A stretch of 21,799 bases of DNA from an uncultured Planctomycetaceae bacterium (GTDB taxonomy: Bacteria; Planctomycetota; Planctomycetia; Pirellulales; UBA1268). The DNA lies in the NCBI GenBank assembly GCA_937900985.1, contig CALCGM010000289.1, forward strand, positions 1 to 21,799. The letters run 5' to 3'. Below the pieces are notes generated by a model. That model searched no databases. It was not told the DNA's origin and saw nothing but the letters and a program-made list of their open reading frames with translations. This document shows, piece after piece, positions 7,076 to 15,500 of the stretch (positions are counted from its first letter, which is position 1; every line of letters starts with the position of its first letter). The translations under genes and the position numbers were made by a program.

Positions 7076-10000
7076 ATGAGAACGATGCTCACAAGAAACC
7101 GCGGATGGATCGGACCAGCCGTTGCCCTGATGACTGGGCTGGCTGCGGCAGGCCTGGCGGCTGCGGACGAAGCGGCGACCCACGAACTGGTCTCCTTTGA
7201 AACGCGGCGGCTGAGCGACCGCTTCTTCAGCGAAGGCGCTGCGGCTGGCGATCTCGATGGCGACGGCCATGCCGACATCATCGCCGGCCCGTTCTGGTAT
7301 GCGGGGCCCGACTTCGCCACACGGCACGAGCTCTTCGAACCCACGCCCTTTGATCCCCACGGCTACTCCGACTGCTTCTTTCAGTTTGTCCACGACATCG
7401 ACGGCGATGGCGACAGCGATGTTGTCGTCTACGGCTTCCCCGGCCAGCAGGGCTGGTGGCTGGAAAACCCGGGGCCAGCCGACGCAGCTGCCGGCCACTG
7501 GCTGCGGCATCTCGCCCTCGATGTGATCGACAACGAATCGCCACAGTGGATCGACATCACCGGCAATGGCCGCCCAGAGATTGTGTGCTCCGTCGGCGGC
7601 TGCTTCGGCTACGCCTCGATTCCCACCGACAACCCCCGCGGACGCTGGACCTTCACCCGCATCAGCCCCGAGGTCGGGGCCCAGAAGTTCACGCATGGCC
7701 TCGGCGTGGGCGACGTCGATGGCGATGGCCGCATGGACATCCTGGAGAAGAGCGGCTGGTGGCGGCAGCCGGCGTCGCTCGAGGGGGATCCGCTCTGGGA
7801 GCGGCATGCCGTTGAGTTTGCGGGCCCCGGGGGCGCGCAGATGCATGTCCGCGATGTCGACGGCGACGGCCTCAACGATGTGATCACGAGCCTGGCGGCC
7901 CACGGCTGGGGCCTGGCCTGGTATCGCCAGATGCTCGACCACGATGGCAGCCGCACATTCCAGCGGCAGCTGATCACCGGCGAGAGCCTCGCTGACAATC
8001 CCTACCGCGTGGCCTTCTCGCAGATCCACGCGATCGATATGGCTGACATCGATGGCGACGGCCTCGACGACATCATCACCGGCAAGCGGTACTGGGCCCA
8101 CGGCCCCAAGGGGGATCCCGAGCCGGATGCCCCAGCGGTTGTGTACTGGTTCCGCTGCGTCCGCAGCACCGATCCCGCGACCGGCGAGACCACCGCCGAG
8201 TTTGTGCCGCATCTGATCGACGACGCCTCCGGCGTGGGCGTCGAGGTGAAGGCGGTCGATGTCTCGGGCGACGGCCTGCTCGACATCGTCGTGGGCAACA
8301 AGCAGGGTGCGTTTGTGCACACGCAGTCACGAGAGACCGTGTCGGCGGAAGTCTACGAGGCGTCGCAGCCGCGGCGGAGGCGGCCGATGGCCGATGGGCT
8401 GGCGCCTCAGGATGCCGCCGAGGCGATGACGGTGCCGCCGGGCTTCACCGTGAAGCTGCTCGCCGCCGAGCCCGACGTCAGGCAGCCGATTGCGATGGCC
8501 TTTGATGACCGCGGTCGGCTGTGGGTGGCCGAGGCCTACTCCTACCCCGTGCGGCTGCCCGACGAGGAGGCCCGCGACCGGATCCTGATCTTTGAAGACA
8601 CCGACGGCGATGACGCGTTTGATAAGCGGACGGTGTTTATCGAAGGACTCAATCTCGTCAGTGGCCTCGAGGTCGGCTTCGGTGGCGTGTGGGTGGGGGC
8701 CGCCCCCTACCTGATGTTCATCCCCGATGCCGACGGCGACGATGTGCCTGACGGCAAGCCCGAGATCCTGCTTGACGGCTGGGCCTGGCAAGACACCCAC
8801 GAAACCCTCAACGCCTTCACCTGGGGCCCCGACGGCTGGCTCTACGGCTGCCACGGCGTGTTCACCCACTCCAACGTCGGCAAGCCGGGCTGCGGCGACG
8901 AGGATCGCACAAGGCTCAACGCCGCCATCTGGCGGTACCACCCGACCGAGCATGCGTTTGAGATCTTCGCCGAGGGCACGAGCAATCCCTGGGGCGTCGA
9001 CTTCAACGACGTGGGCGATGCCTTTGAGACCGCCTGCGTGATCCCGCACCTCTACCACATGATTCAAAACGGCCGCTACCAGCGGCAGGCAGGGCAGCAC
9101 TTCAATCCCTGGAGCTTCGACGACATCAAGACGATCGCCCGCCATCGCCACTGGACCGGCGGCCAGTGGAACCAGGCCGACCGCGACAAGAGCGATGCGA
9201 TCGGTGGCGGCCATGCCCACTCAGGCGCCATGGTCTATCTCGGTGGAGCCTGGCCCGACCGCTACCGCGGCAAGCTCTTGATGAACAACATCCACGGGGC
9301 TCGGCTCAACATGGATCGCCTGGAGCCGGCCGGCTCCGGCTACGTCGGCGACGGCGAGCCCGACTTCCTGTTTGCCAACGACAGCTGGTCGCAGATCATC
9401 GCCCTGCAGTATGGCCCTGACGGCCAGGTGACGTTTATCGACTGGTACGACGCCAATCAGTGCCACCACAACGAGTTTGAGAAGCACGACCGCGACAACG
9501 GCCGCATCTTCAAGGTGGCCTACATCGGCACCGACGGCCAGGCAGTCACTGGCCCGGCCAACGTCGCAGCGGTGTCAGATGCGGAGCTCATCGAGCTGCT
9601 CGCACACGACAACGATTGGTATGTGCGGCATGCCCGCCGCGTGCTGCAGGAACGGGCGGCCGCCGGCTCCCTTGCCAGCGGCACGAAAGCGATGCTGGCC
9701 CAACGGCTTGCCGCTGCGAAGACTCCGGAGAAGCGGCTGCGGATCGTGTGGGCCATGCACACAACCGGCTGCCTTGATGAGGCAACGCTCCTGCAGCTGC
9801 TCGAGGATGACAGCCCGCACGTTCGCGGCTGGGCGGTGCAGCTGGCCTGCGAGCCGCTTTCGCCCGAGGGGGATGACCATCTCTCCCCACAACTCGCCCA
9901 CTCCTTCGAGCAGCTGGCCGCGGTCGATCCGTCGCCGGTGGTTCGCCGCTTTCTCGCGTCCGCTGCCGGCCGGATGCCGCTGGCGGATCGCTGGGGCATC

Positions 10001-11848
10001 GTGACGCAGCTGGCAGCCCACGAAGAGGATGCCAGCGACCACAATCTGCCGCTGCTTGTGTGGTATGCAAGTGAGCCGTTGATTCCGGCTGATCCGCCGC
10101 GTGCCCTTGCCCTGGCGGCAGGCAGCCGCATTCCCACGGTGTCGCGGTTCATCGTCAGGCGGGCTGCTGCCGAGGAGGCGTTTGCAGACCCCCTGATTCA
10201 GGCGGTGGCCGCTGCTGACTCAACGGACCGGGCCTGGATGCTTGGTGAGGTGATCGCCGCCCTCGAGGCCCGTGGCCGAGCGAGCATGCCCGAAGCCTGG
10301 CAGGCCGGCTACGTGGCCCTGCGGGAAGACGCCGCCGAGGGCGTGCGACGGATGGCTGACGACATTGCCGCTCGCTTCGGTGATCCACGGGTGCGACCGG
10401 CCCTGCGGGCGCGGGTTGCAGACGCGGAGCTCGCCCTTGCCGAGCGAGTGGCGGCCCTCGACGCCCTGGTCGCCTCGCGGGATCCCGAGCTGCCTCCGGT
10501 GTTGCATCGTCTGCTTGGCGACGCCGCGCAGCACGCGGCGATCCTCCCGAAGGCGCTGGCCGCGCTCGCCGTGATCCCCGACGAGTCCACGCCGTCGACA
10601 ATCCTCGCGGCCTACGCTGGGCTGGCAGCCGATGCCAAGCCGTCGGCGATCGCCACGCTCACGGCCCGGCCCGCCTGGACGCTCGACCTGCTCGATGCGA
10701 TCGAGGCTGGCGATGTGCCTCGCAGCGATCTCTCGGCCTTCACCGTCGGCACGCTCGCCAAGTCGGCAGACGAGGCAGTGCTCGCTCGGCTGAACGACGT
10801 CTGGGGCACCATCCGGGCTCCCTCGGAGGATCGCCAGGCCGAGTTTGCCAGGTGGCGGGAGATCCTCACGGCCGAGGCCCTCGCCGATGCCAATCTCCCC
10901 CACGGCCGCGAGGTGTTTGCCAAGACCTGCGGCAGCTGTCATCAGCTCCACGGTGTGGGAGCGAAGATCGGTCCGGAGCTGACCGGCTCCAACCGTCGCG
11001 ACCGTGAGTATCTGCTGTCGAACCTGCTCGACCCGTCAGCCCTTGTGGGTCGCGACTATCAGATGACCCAGATCGTGACCACCGATGGCCGCGTGATCGG
11101 TGGCATCGTGGTGGCTGAAACGCCAACCTCGATTGCCCTGCAGACGCCGACTGAAAAGATCGTCGTGCCGCTGGAGGAGATCGATGTCCGCGAGCTCTCC
11201 ACGCAGTCGCTGATGCCGGAAAATCAGCTGGCCCAGCTGCCTCCGGCAAGTGCCGTGGCCCTGGTGGCCTACCTGCAGCATCCCACGCAGGTGCCGCTGC
11301 CCGGCGAGGGGCCGCCGCCATTCACCGCGGAGGGCAGGATCGCAGGCGCGATTGAGGGGGAAACCCTCAAGGTCCGCGACACGGTTGCCGGCCGCGTGGC
11401 GCCGCAGCCCATGGGCAACTTCAAGGCCGGGCGATGGAGTGGCAGCTCGCAGCTCTGGTGGACAGGCGGCACGCCGGGCGACGCGGTCAGCTTTGATGTG
11501 CCCGTGAAGGCCTCCGGCACCCATGAGGTGTTTGCCATCCTCACCAAAGCCCCCGACTACGCGACCGTCAATGTGTCGTTTGATGATGGGCCCACGGTGG
11601 GCCCGATCGACCTCTACGATCCGCAGGTGATTCAGACCCTGCCGGTGTCGCTGGGCCGCTTCGACCTGGAGCCGGGAACCCACACGTTCTCCATCGAAAT
11701 CACCGGCACCAACCCCAAGGCTGTTCCCGCCTACATGGCAGGCCTCGACTGCCTCTACCTGATTCCTGTGGCAGAGGAGCCTGTGGCATCGTCTGCTGCC
11801 GTTGCCCCCCAGACGCTCAGCCGCGTGCCCTCGAAAGAAACACGATGA
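7076..11848 (+). CDS. Secreted FG-GAP / PVC-type dehydrogenase / HEAT / c-type heme fusion protein
   Basis: This is a 1590-residue exported protein. The signal peptide ends near residue 30 (GLAAA). Residues about 35-415 form an FG-GAP/VCBS-like propeller with Ca-binding loops such as DLDGDGHADI, DIDGDGDSDV, DVDGDGRMDI, DVDGDGLNDV and DIDGDGLDDI. Residues about 445-815 are the PVC-type membrane-bound dehydrogenase (sugar dehydrogenase / NHL-like propeller: PPGFTVKLLAAEP, FDDRGRLWVAE, TSNPWGVDFN). A HEAT-like helical region spans about 830-1200. The Pirellula/Verrucomicrobium-type heme domain spans about 1270-1420, with CGSCH at 1285-1289 and a candidate axial Met in SLMPENQ. The C-terminal about 150 residues (WSGSSQLWWTGG, LDCLYLIP) resemble a carbohydrate-binding beta-sandwich. 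Known relatives are inferred to oxidise sugars or alcohols with electrons passed to the heme; the substrate is unknown. The gene overlaps the next by ATGA. Confidence 0.92.
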   Translation: MRTMLTRNRGWIGPAVALMTGLAAAGLAAADEAATHELVSFETRRLSDRFFSEGAAAGDLDGDGHADIIAGPFWYAGPDFATRHELFEPTPFDPHGYSDCFFQFVHDIDGDGDSDVVVYGFPGQQGWWLENPGPADAAAGHWLRHLALDVIDNESPQWIDITGNGRPEIVCSVGGCFGYASIPTDNPRGRWTFTRISPEVGAQKFTHGLGVGDVDGDGRMDILEKSGWWRQPASLEGDPLWERHAVEFAGPGGAQMHVRDVDGDGLNDVITSLAAHGWGLAWYRQMLDHDGSRTFQRQLITGESLADNPYRVAFSQIHAIDMADIDGDGLDDIITGKRYWAHGPKGDPEPDAPAVVYWFRCVRSTDPATGETTAEFVPHLIDDASGVGVEVKAVDVSGDGLLDIVVGNKQGAFVHTQSRETVSAEVYEASQPRRRRPMADGLAPQDAAEAMTVPPGFTVKLLAAEPDVRQPIAMAFDDRGRLWVAEAYSYPVRLPDEEARDRILIFEDTDGDDAFDKRTVFIEGLNLVSGLEVGFGGVWVGAAPYLMFIPDADGDDVPDGKPEILLDGWAWQDTHETLNAFTWGPDGWLYGCHGVFTHSNVGKPGCGDEDRTRLNAAIWRYHPTEHAFEIFAEGTSNPWGVDFNDVGDAFETACVIPHLYHMIQNGRYQRQAGQHFNPWSFDDIKTIARHRHWTGGQWNQADRDKSDAIGGGHAHSGAMVYLGGAWPDRYRGKLLMNNIHGARLNMDRLEPAGSGYVGDGEPDFLFANDSWSQIIALQYGPDGQVTFIDWYDANQCHHNEFEKHDRDNGRIFKVAYIGTDGQAVTGPANVAAVSDAELIELLAHDNDWYVRHARRVLQERAAAGSLASGTKAMLAQRLAAAKTPEKRLRIVWAMHTTGCLDEATLLQLLEDDSPHVRGWAVQLACEPLSPEGDDHLSPQLAHSFEQLAAVDPSPVVRRFLASAAGRMPLADRWGIVTQLAAHEEDASDHNLPLLVWYASEPLIPADPPRALALAAGSRIPTVSRFIVRRAAAEEAFADPLIQAVAAADSTDRAWMLGEVIAALEARGRASMPEAWQAGYVALREDAAEGVRRMADDIAARFGDPRVRPALRARVADAELALAERVAALDALVASRDPELPPVLHRLLGDAAQHAAILPKALAALAVIPDESTPSTILAAYAGLAADAKPSAIATLTARPAWTLDLLDAIEAGDVPRSDLSAFTVGTLAKSADEAVLARLNDVWGTIRAPSEDRQAEFARWREILTAEALADANLPHGREVFAKTCGSCHQLHGVGAKIGPELTGSNRRDREYLLSNLLDPSALVGRDYQMTQIVTTDGRVIGGIVVAETPTSIALQTPTEKIVVPLEEIDVRELSTQSLMPENQLAQLPPASAVALVAYLQHPTQVPLPGEGPPPFTAEGRIAGAIEGETLKVRDTVAGRVAPQPMGNFKAGRWSGSSQLWWTGGTPGDAVSFDVPVKASGTHEVFAILTKAPDYATVNVSFDDGPTVGPIDLYDPQVIQTLPVSLGRFDLEPGTHTFSIEITGTNPKAVPAYMAGLDCLYLIPVAEEPVASSAAVAPQTLSRVPSKETR

Positions 11849-12795
11849 CCTCAGCAGACCCCGTCGCCCACGGCACCCTCACTCCGCGAGAGCGGTTCCA
11901 CGGCATCGTGCCGCCGATGATCACGCCGCTGACGGAAGACCTCCAGCTCGATGTTGCTGGGCTCGAACGGCTCGTCAGCCACCTGCTCGATGGCGGCGTG
12001 CATGGGCTGTTTCTGCTGGGCAGCTGCGGTGAGGGGCCGGTCCTTCCGCCCTCGCTGCAGCGCGAGCTGATCACCCGCACCACGGCACTGGTCGCCGGCC
12101 GAGTGCCGATCATCGTGGGCATCACCGACGCCTGCGTCAGCGAGAGCCTCGCGGTCGCTGGCCACGCTGCCGATCATGGCGCTGATGCGGTCGTGGCGGC
12201 CGCACCGTTCTACTTTCCGATGTCGCAGCATCAGCTCGCTCGCTGGGCAGAACAGCTCGCCGGGAGCCTGCCGCTGCCGCTGCTCTTCTACAACATGCCG
12301 GCGATGGTGAAGGTCTCCATCGAGCCAGAGACGATGAAGCGGCTCTGCCAGTGCCCAAACATCATCGGCTTCAAAGACAGCTCCTTCGACCTGCCGCTCT
12401 TTGAGCAGCTGACGGCTGTTGGCCGCGGTGAACGGCCCGAGTGGGCGATCTTTGTGGGCCCCGAAGAGTTTCTGCCCGCGGCCTATGCCTGCGGTGGCGA
12501 TGGGGCGATTCCCGGCGGGGCGAATATTGCCCCGCAGCTCTTTGCCGCGATGTACGACGCCCTTGTCGATCGCAAGCACGACCTCGTCGAGAGCCTCCAC
12601 CAGCGGGCCGACCTGCTGCAGCCGCTCTACAGCCTCGGCGGGCAGCCCGGATCGTTCATTGTGGGCATCAAGACCGCCGTGGCCCAGCTCGGGATCTGCA
12701 CAGCCAGGTGTGCCGGAGAGTTTGACCCGCTTGATGCCGCACAGCAGGCTGAGGTCAGCGAGATTCTGGCTTCGCTCGATCTGGCGAGCCGCTAA
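11845..12795 (+). CDS. Dihydrodipicolinate synthase/N-acetylneuraminate lyase family protein (class I aldolase/dehydratase)
   Basis: This is a 316-residue TIM-barrel enzyme of the DapA/NanA superfamily, presumably cytoplasmic. The Schiff-base lysine is Lys177 (GFKDSS) and the catalytic tyrosine is Tyr149 (YNMPA). The keto-acid carboxylate-binding loop reads GSCGEG, where true DapA has TTGE and NanA has STGE. This argues against a housekeeping dihydrodipicolinate synthase and for a catabolic aldolase or dehydratase acting on a 2-keto(-3-deoxy) sugar acid. The ATG overlaps the stop of the dehydrogenase gene (ATGA, 11845-11848), so the two are co-translated. That ties the enzyme to the extracytoplasmic oxidation product; this pathway link is inference. 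The UPF0261 gene follows 66 nt downstream. Confidence 0.9.
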   Translation: MTSADPVAHGTLTPRERFHGIVPPMITPLTEDLQLDVAGLERLVSHLLDGGVHGLFLLGSCGEGPVLPPSLQRELITRTTALVAGRVPIIVGITDACVSESLAVAGHAADHGADAVVAAAPFYFPMSQHQLARWAEQLAGSLPLPLLFYNMPAMVKVSIEPETMKRLCQCPNIIGFKDSSFDLPLFEQLTAVGRGERPEWAIFVGPEEFLPAAYACGGDGAIPGGANIAPQLFAAMYDALVDRKHDLVESLHQRADLLQPLYSLGGQPGSFIVGIKTAVAQLGICTARCAGEFDPLDAAQQAEVSEILASLDLASR

Positions 12796-12861
12796 AGCCA
12801 ACGCAGCCAGAGCGGCCGATCCCTGCGGCCTGCTCGCCGTGAGACCGATGGAGCACCCCGC

Positions 12862-14070
12862 ATGGCCACACTCGCTGTTCTCGGCTGCCTCGACACCAAA
12901 GGCCACGAGCATGGCTTTGTGGCGGAGGCGATCCGCAGGCTCGGCCACACGCCCCTGTTGATCGATGCGGGCACCACCGACCGGCCGCAGCTGCCGCCCG
13001 ATATCAGGGCCAGCAGGATTCTGCCTTCCTTCACAAACCCCAGCGATCGCGGCAGCTGTGTTGCGGAGATGGCCGCGGCGATCGGCCCTTTCCTGCGAAA
13101 ACTGGTCGACGAGGGCACCGTCGATGGCGTGATTTCACTCGGCGGCAGCGGTGGCACCTCGATCGCCACCGCCGCGATGCGGGCTCTCCCGCTGGGCATC
13201 CCGAAGCTGATGGTCTCCACGCTGGCCTCGGGCAACACCGCTCCCTATGTAGGCACAAGCGACATCGTGATGATGCCCTCGATCGTGGACGTGGCAGGGC
13301 TCAACCAGCTGTCCCGTTCCATCTTCACCGCCGCCGCCCATGCGGTCTGCGGGATGGCCGAAGCCCGGGAAGACCGGACCGCCGCGAGCACATCGGGCAG
13401 GCCGTTGGTCGTCGTCTCCATGTTTGGCAACACCACCGCCTGCGTGTCGGCTGCCACGCACGAGCTTGAAGCCGCCGGCTACGAGGTGCTGACGTTCCAC
13501 GCCACCGGCACCGGCGGCCGCACGATGGAATCGCTCATCGACTCAGGGATGGTCTCCGGCGTGCTCGACATCACCACCACCGAAGTTGCCGACGAGCTGT
13601 GCGGTGGTGTGCTCACCGCTGGGCCGACACGGCTGGAGGCTGCCGGCCGAGCGGGGCTGCCGACGGTCGTGGTGCCCGGCTGCGTCGACATGGTCAACTT
13701 CGGCCCGCGAGAAAGCGTGCCGGATCGCTTCAGCGGCCGCACCTTTTATCAGCACAACGACCAGATCACGCTGATGCGGACAACTCCCGAAGAGAACCGA
13801 CGGATCGCCGCATACATGGCTGAGAAGCTCAACGCCTATTCCAAGCGGCCAGCAATGCTGCTGCCCCTCCGGGGTGTGTCGGTGATCTCGGAAGCGGGCG
13901 GCCCGTTCCACGACGCGGAGGCCGACCGCAGCCTGTTTGAAACACTTCAGTCGCGGCTCGCTCCCGAGATCCGCGTCGTCACCTCCGACCATGCGATCAA
14001 CGATCCCGCCTTCGCTCAGCTCTGCGCTCGCGAACTGCTCCGCCTGTTGGCCTCACCGCAGCCGACGTGA
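12862..14070 (+). CDS. UPF0261 (Tm-1-like ATP-binding) family protein
   Basis: This is a 402-residue protein matching UPF0261 over its full length, the same family as the N-terminal half of the tomato Tm-1 resistance protein. It has two Rossmann-like halves. The first begins MATLAVLGCLDTKGHE and carries the glycine-rich loop GGSGGT (94-99) and the STLASGNTAPYVGTSD segment. The second begins near residue 181 (PLVVVSMFGNTT) and has GTGGR, PGCVDMVNF and SEAGGPFHD. The biochemical reaction of bacterial members is not established to my knowledge. Members often sit beside TIM-barrel enzymes, here a DHDPS-family protein, which fits a shared small-molecule pathway. The start at 12862 is supported by GGAG at 12850-12853, 8 nt upstream. 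The mean gap to neighbours (66 and 75 nt) is compatible with one operon. Confidence 0.88.
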   Translation: MATLAVLGCLDTKGHEHGFVAEAIRRLGHTPLLIDAGTTDRPQLPPDIRASRILPSFTNPSDRGSCVAEMAAAIGPFLRKLVDEGTVDGVISLGGSGGTSIATAAMRALPLGIPKLMVSTLASGNTAPYVGTSDIVMMPSIVDVAGLNQLSRSIFTAAAHAVCGMAEAREDRTAASTSGRPLVVVSMFGNTTACVSAATHELEAAGYEVLTFHATGTGGRTMESLIDSGMVSGVLDITTTEVADELCGGVLTAGPTRLEAAGRAGLPTVVVPGCVDMVNFGPRESVPDRFSGRTFYQHNDQITLMRTTPEENRRIAAYMAEKLNAYSKRPAMLLPLRGVSVISEAGGPFHDAEADRSLFETLQSRLAPEIRVVTSDHAINDPAFAQLCARELLRLLASPQPT

Positions 14071-14145
14071 GGTGATCGCCAGGCGTTTTTTGCAGCAGTT
14101 CGCCCCGCTCGCATCATCGCCCTTTGTGCTCTCGTTCCTCTGCGG

Positions 14146-15492
14146 ATGTCCTCTGCAGCTGCCACCATGCCCCAACAGATCACCACCGCCTCCCACGGCC
14201 ACGTGCTCACCAACGCCGCTGTCTGGTCTGCCGACAGCCGCTGGATCGTCTACGACACGCGAAGCTCCGTCGATGGATCTGTGTTTGACGGCACGCGGAT
14301 CGAGCGAGTCGAGGTGGGCACCGGCCGCGTCGAGGTGCTCTACGAATCGACCAGCGGCGCCTGCTGCGGCGTGGCCACGGCGAGCCCTGTCGACAGCCGC
14401 GTGGTCTTTATCCACGGCCCTGAGCAGCCAACAGCCGACTGGTCTTATGCCGCCTGGCACCGCCGTGGCGTGGTGGTCGATGCAGCCCGGCCGGGGATCG
14501 CCACCACGCTCGACGCCCGCACTCTCGTGCCGCCGTTCACGCCTGGCGCCCTTCGCGGCGGCAGCCATGTGCACCTCTTCAGCAGTGACGGAAAGCTTGT
14601 GCACTTCACCTACGAAGACGCCCTGCTTGCCGCCGCCGAACAGGCGGGCACCGCTGCCGAGAAAAACCTCCGCGGCGTGGGGGTGAGCGTCTGCGACGAG
14701 GCTGTCACTGTGCCTCGCACGCACCCTCGCAACCACAGCGGCACCGCCTTCAGCGTGCTCGTGACAACGCTCACCGACACGCCTCGGCCCGGCAGCGATC
14801 AGATCTCGCGAGCCTGCGAAGAGGCCTGGGTCGGCACCGCCGGGTATCGCCGCGCGGACGGCACGCAGCAGCGGTATGCCCTCGCGTGTCAGGGCACCGT
14901 GGTCACCGCCGACGGCCGCACGATCGCCGAGGCCTTTCTCATCGACCTGCCCAACGACCCGCGGCGGCTGGTGCAGCCCGCGAGCGTGGCCCTCGCCGGC
15001 ACGCCCACCACGCGGCCCGCACCGCCCCCGGGCGTCTCCCAGCGGCGGCTCACCTTCACAAGCCAGCGACGTCATCCCGGTCTCAACGGCCCACGGCACT
15101 GGCTTCGCTCCAGCCCCGATGGCTCGCAGATCGCGATGCTGATGAAAGACGACGCTGGCGTCGTGCAGCTCTTCACGATCAGCCCGCTCGGCGGTGAGCC
15201 GAGGCAGGTGACCCGCAACCCCTGGAGCGTGGCGAGTGCCTTCAGCTGGAGCCCAGACGGACGTTCCATCGCGGCTATCGCCGACGGCAGCGTGATGCGG
15301 ATCGACGTCGCCAGCGGCCTGACGCACCGCCTCACCGAAGCGGTCCACGACGACACCGCTCCCCGCCCAGAGGCCTGCGTTTTCTCCCCCAACGGCACCA
15401 GCATCGCCTACGTCCGCACCATGCCCGACCCGCGGGGCACGGGCCGACACAACCAGATTTTCACAACACCGAGCCGAAGCACAGAACCGTGA
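14146..15492 (+). CDS. DUF3748 (YidR-like) TolB/WD40-type propeller protein
   Basis: This is a 448-residue protein. Its N-terminus (QITTASHGHVLTNAAVWSAD, then SRWIVYDTR) is the hallmark of DUF3748, the family of E. coli YidR. TolB-like strands recur as FSSDGKLVHFTY, SSPDGSQIAML, WSPDGRSIAAI and FSPNGTSIAYV, giving a beta-propeller. I see no signal peptide, so a cytoplasmic location is likely, unusual for TolB-like propellers but as in YidR. Function is unknown in the family. Two starts are possible, ATG 14146 and ATG 14167, and neither has a good Shine-Dalgarno; I give the longer, while the shorter begins directly before the conserved motif. It is the last gene of the putative dehydrogenase/aldolase operon and ends 5 nt from the convergent lipid-kinase stop codon. 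Confidence 0.82.
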   Translation: MSSAAATMPQQITTASHGHVLTNAAVWSADSRWIVYDTRSSVDGSVFDGTRIERVEVGTGRVEVLYESTSGACCGVATASPVDSRVVFIHGPEQPTADWSYAAWHRRGVVVDAARPGIATTLDARTLVPPFTPGALRGGSHVHLFSSDGKLVHFTYEDALLAAAEQAGTAAEKNLRGVGVSVCDEAVTVPRTHPRNHSGTAFSVLVTTLTDTPRPGSDQISRACEEAWVGTAGYRRADGTQQRYALACQGTVVTADGRTIAEAFLIDLPNDPRRLVQPASVALAGTPTTRPAPPPGVSQRRLTFTSQRRHPGLNGPRHWLRSSPDGSQIAMLMKDDAGVVQLFTISPLGGEPRQVTRNPWSVASAFSWSPDGRSIAAIADGSVMRIDVASGLTHRLTEAVHDDTAPRPEACVFSPNGTSIAYVRTMPDPRGTGRHNQIFTTPSRSTEP

Positions 15493-15500
15493 GGCTCTCA
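15490..15500. repeat. 11-bp palindrome spanning both convergent stop codons
   Basis: TGAG-GCT-CTCA contains the TGA of the plus-strand DUF3748 gene (15490-15492) and, on the other strand, the TGA of the lipid-kinase gene (15500-15498). The 4-bp stem is too short for a terminator by itself. Confidence 0.4.

Noticed and set aside
7022..8320. Long minus-strand open frame (432 codons) opposite the dehydrogenase start
   Set aside because: It mirrors the FG-GAP Asp/Gly repeats as His/Val/Ala-rich sequence and covers the real gene's signal peptide and ribosome binding site.
11845..12795. Calling the DHDPS-family gene dapA
   Set aside because: The TTGE motif is absent and the gene is coupled to a secreted dehydrogenase, not to lysine biosynthesis genes.
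14071..14091. T6 run after the UPF0261 stop codon as an intrinsic terminator
   Set aside because: The preceding GGTGATCGCC is only an imperfect palindrome and no stable stem abuts the T tract, so read-through into the DUF3748 gene is more likely.
14053..15450. Long open frame on the minus strand across the DUF3748 gene (465 codons)
   Set aside because: Its product is rich in His, Gly, Arg and Ala with no recognisable domain, and the opposite strand encodes a clear DUF3748 protein. Such antisense frames are expected at this GC content.
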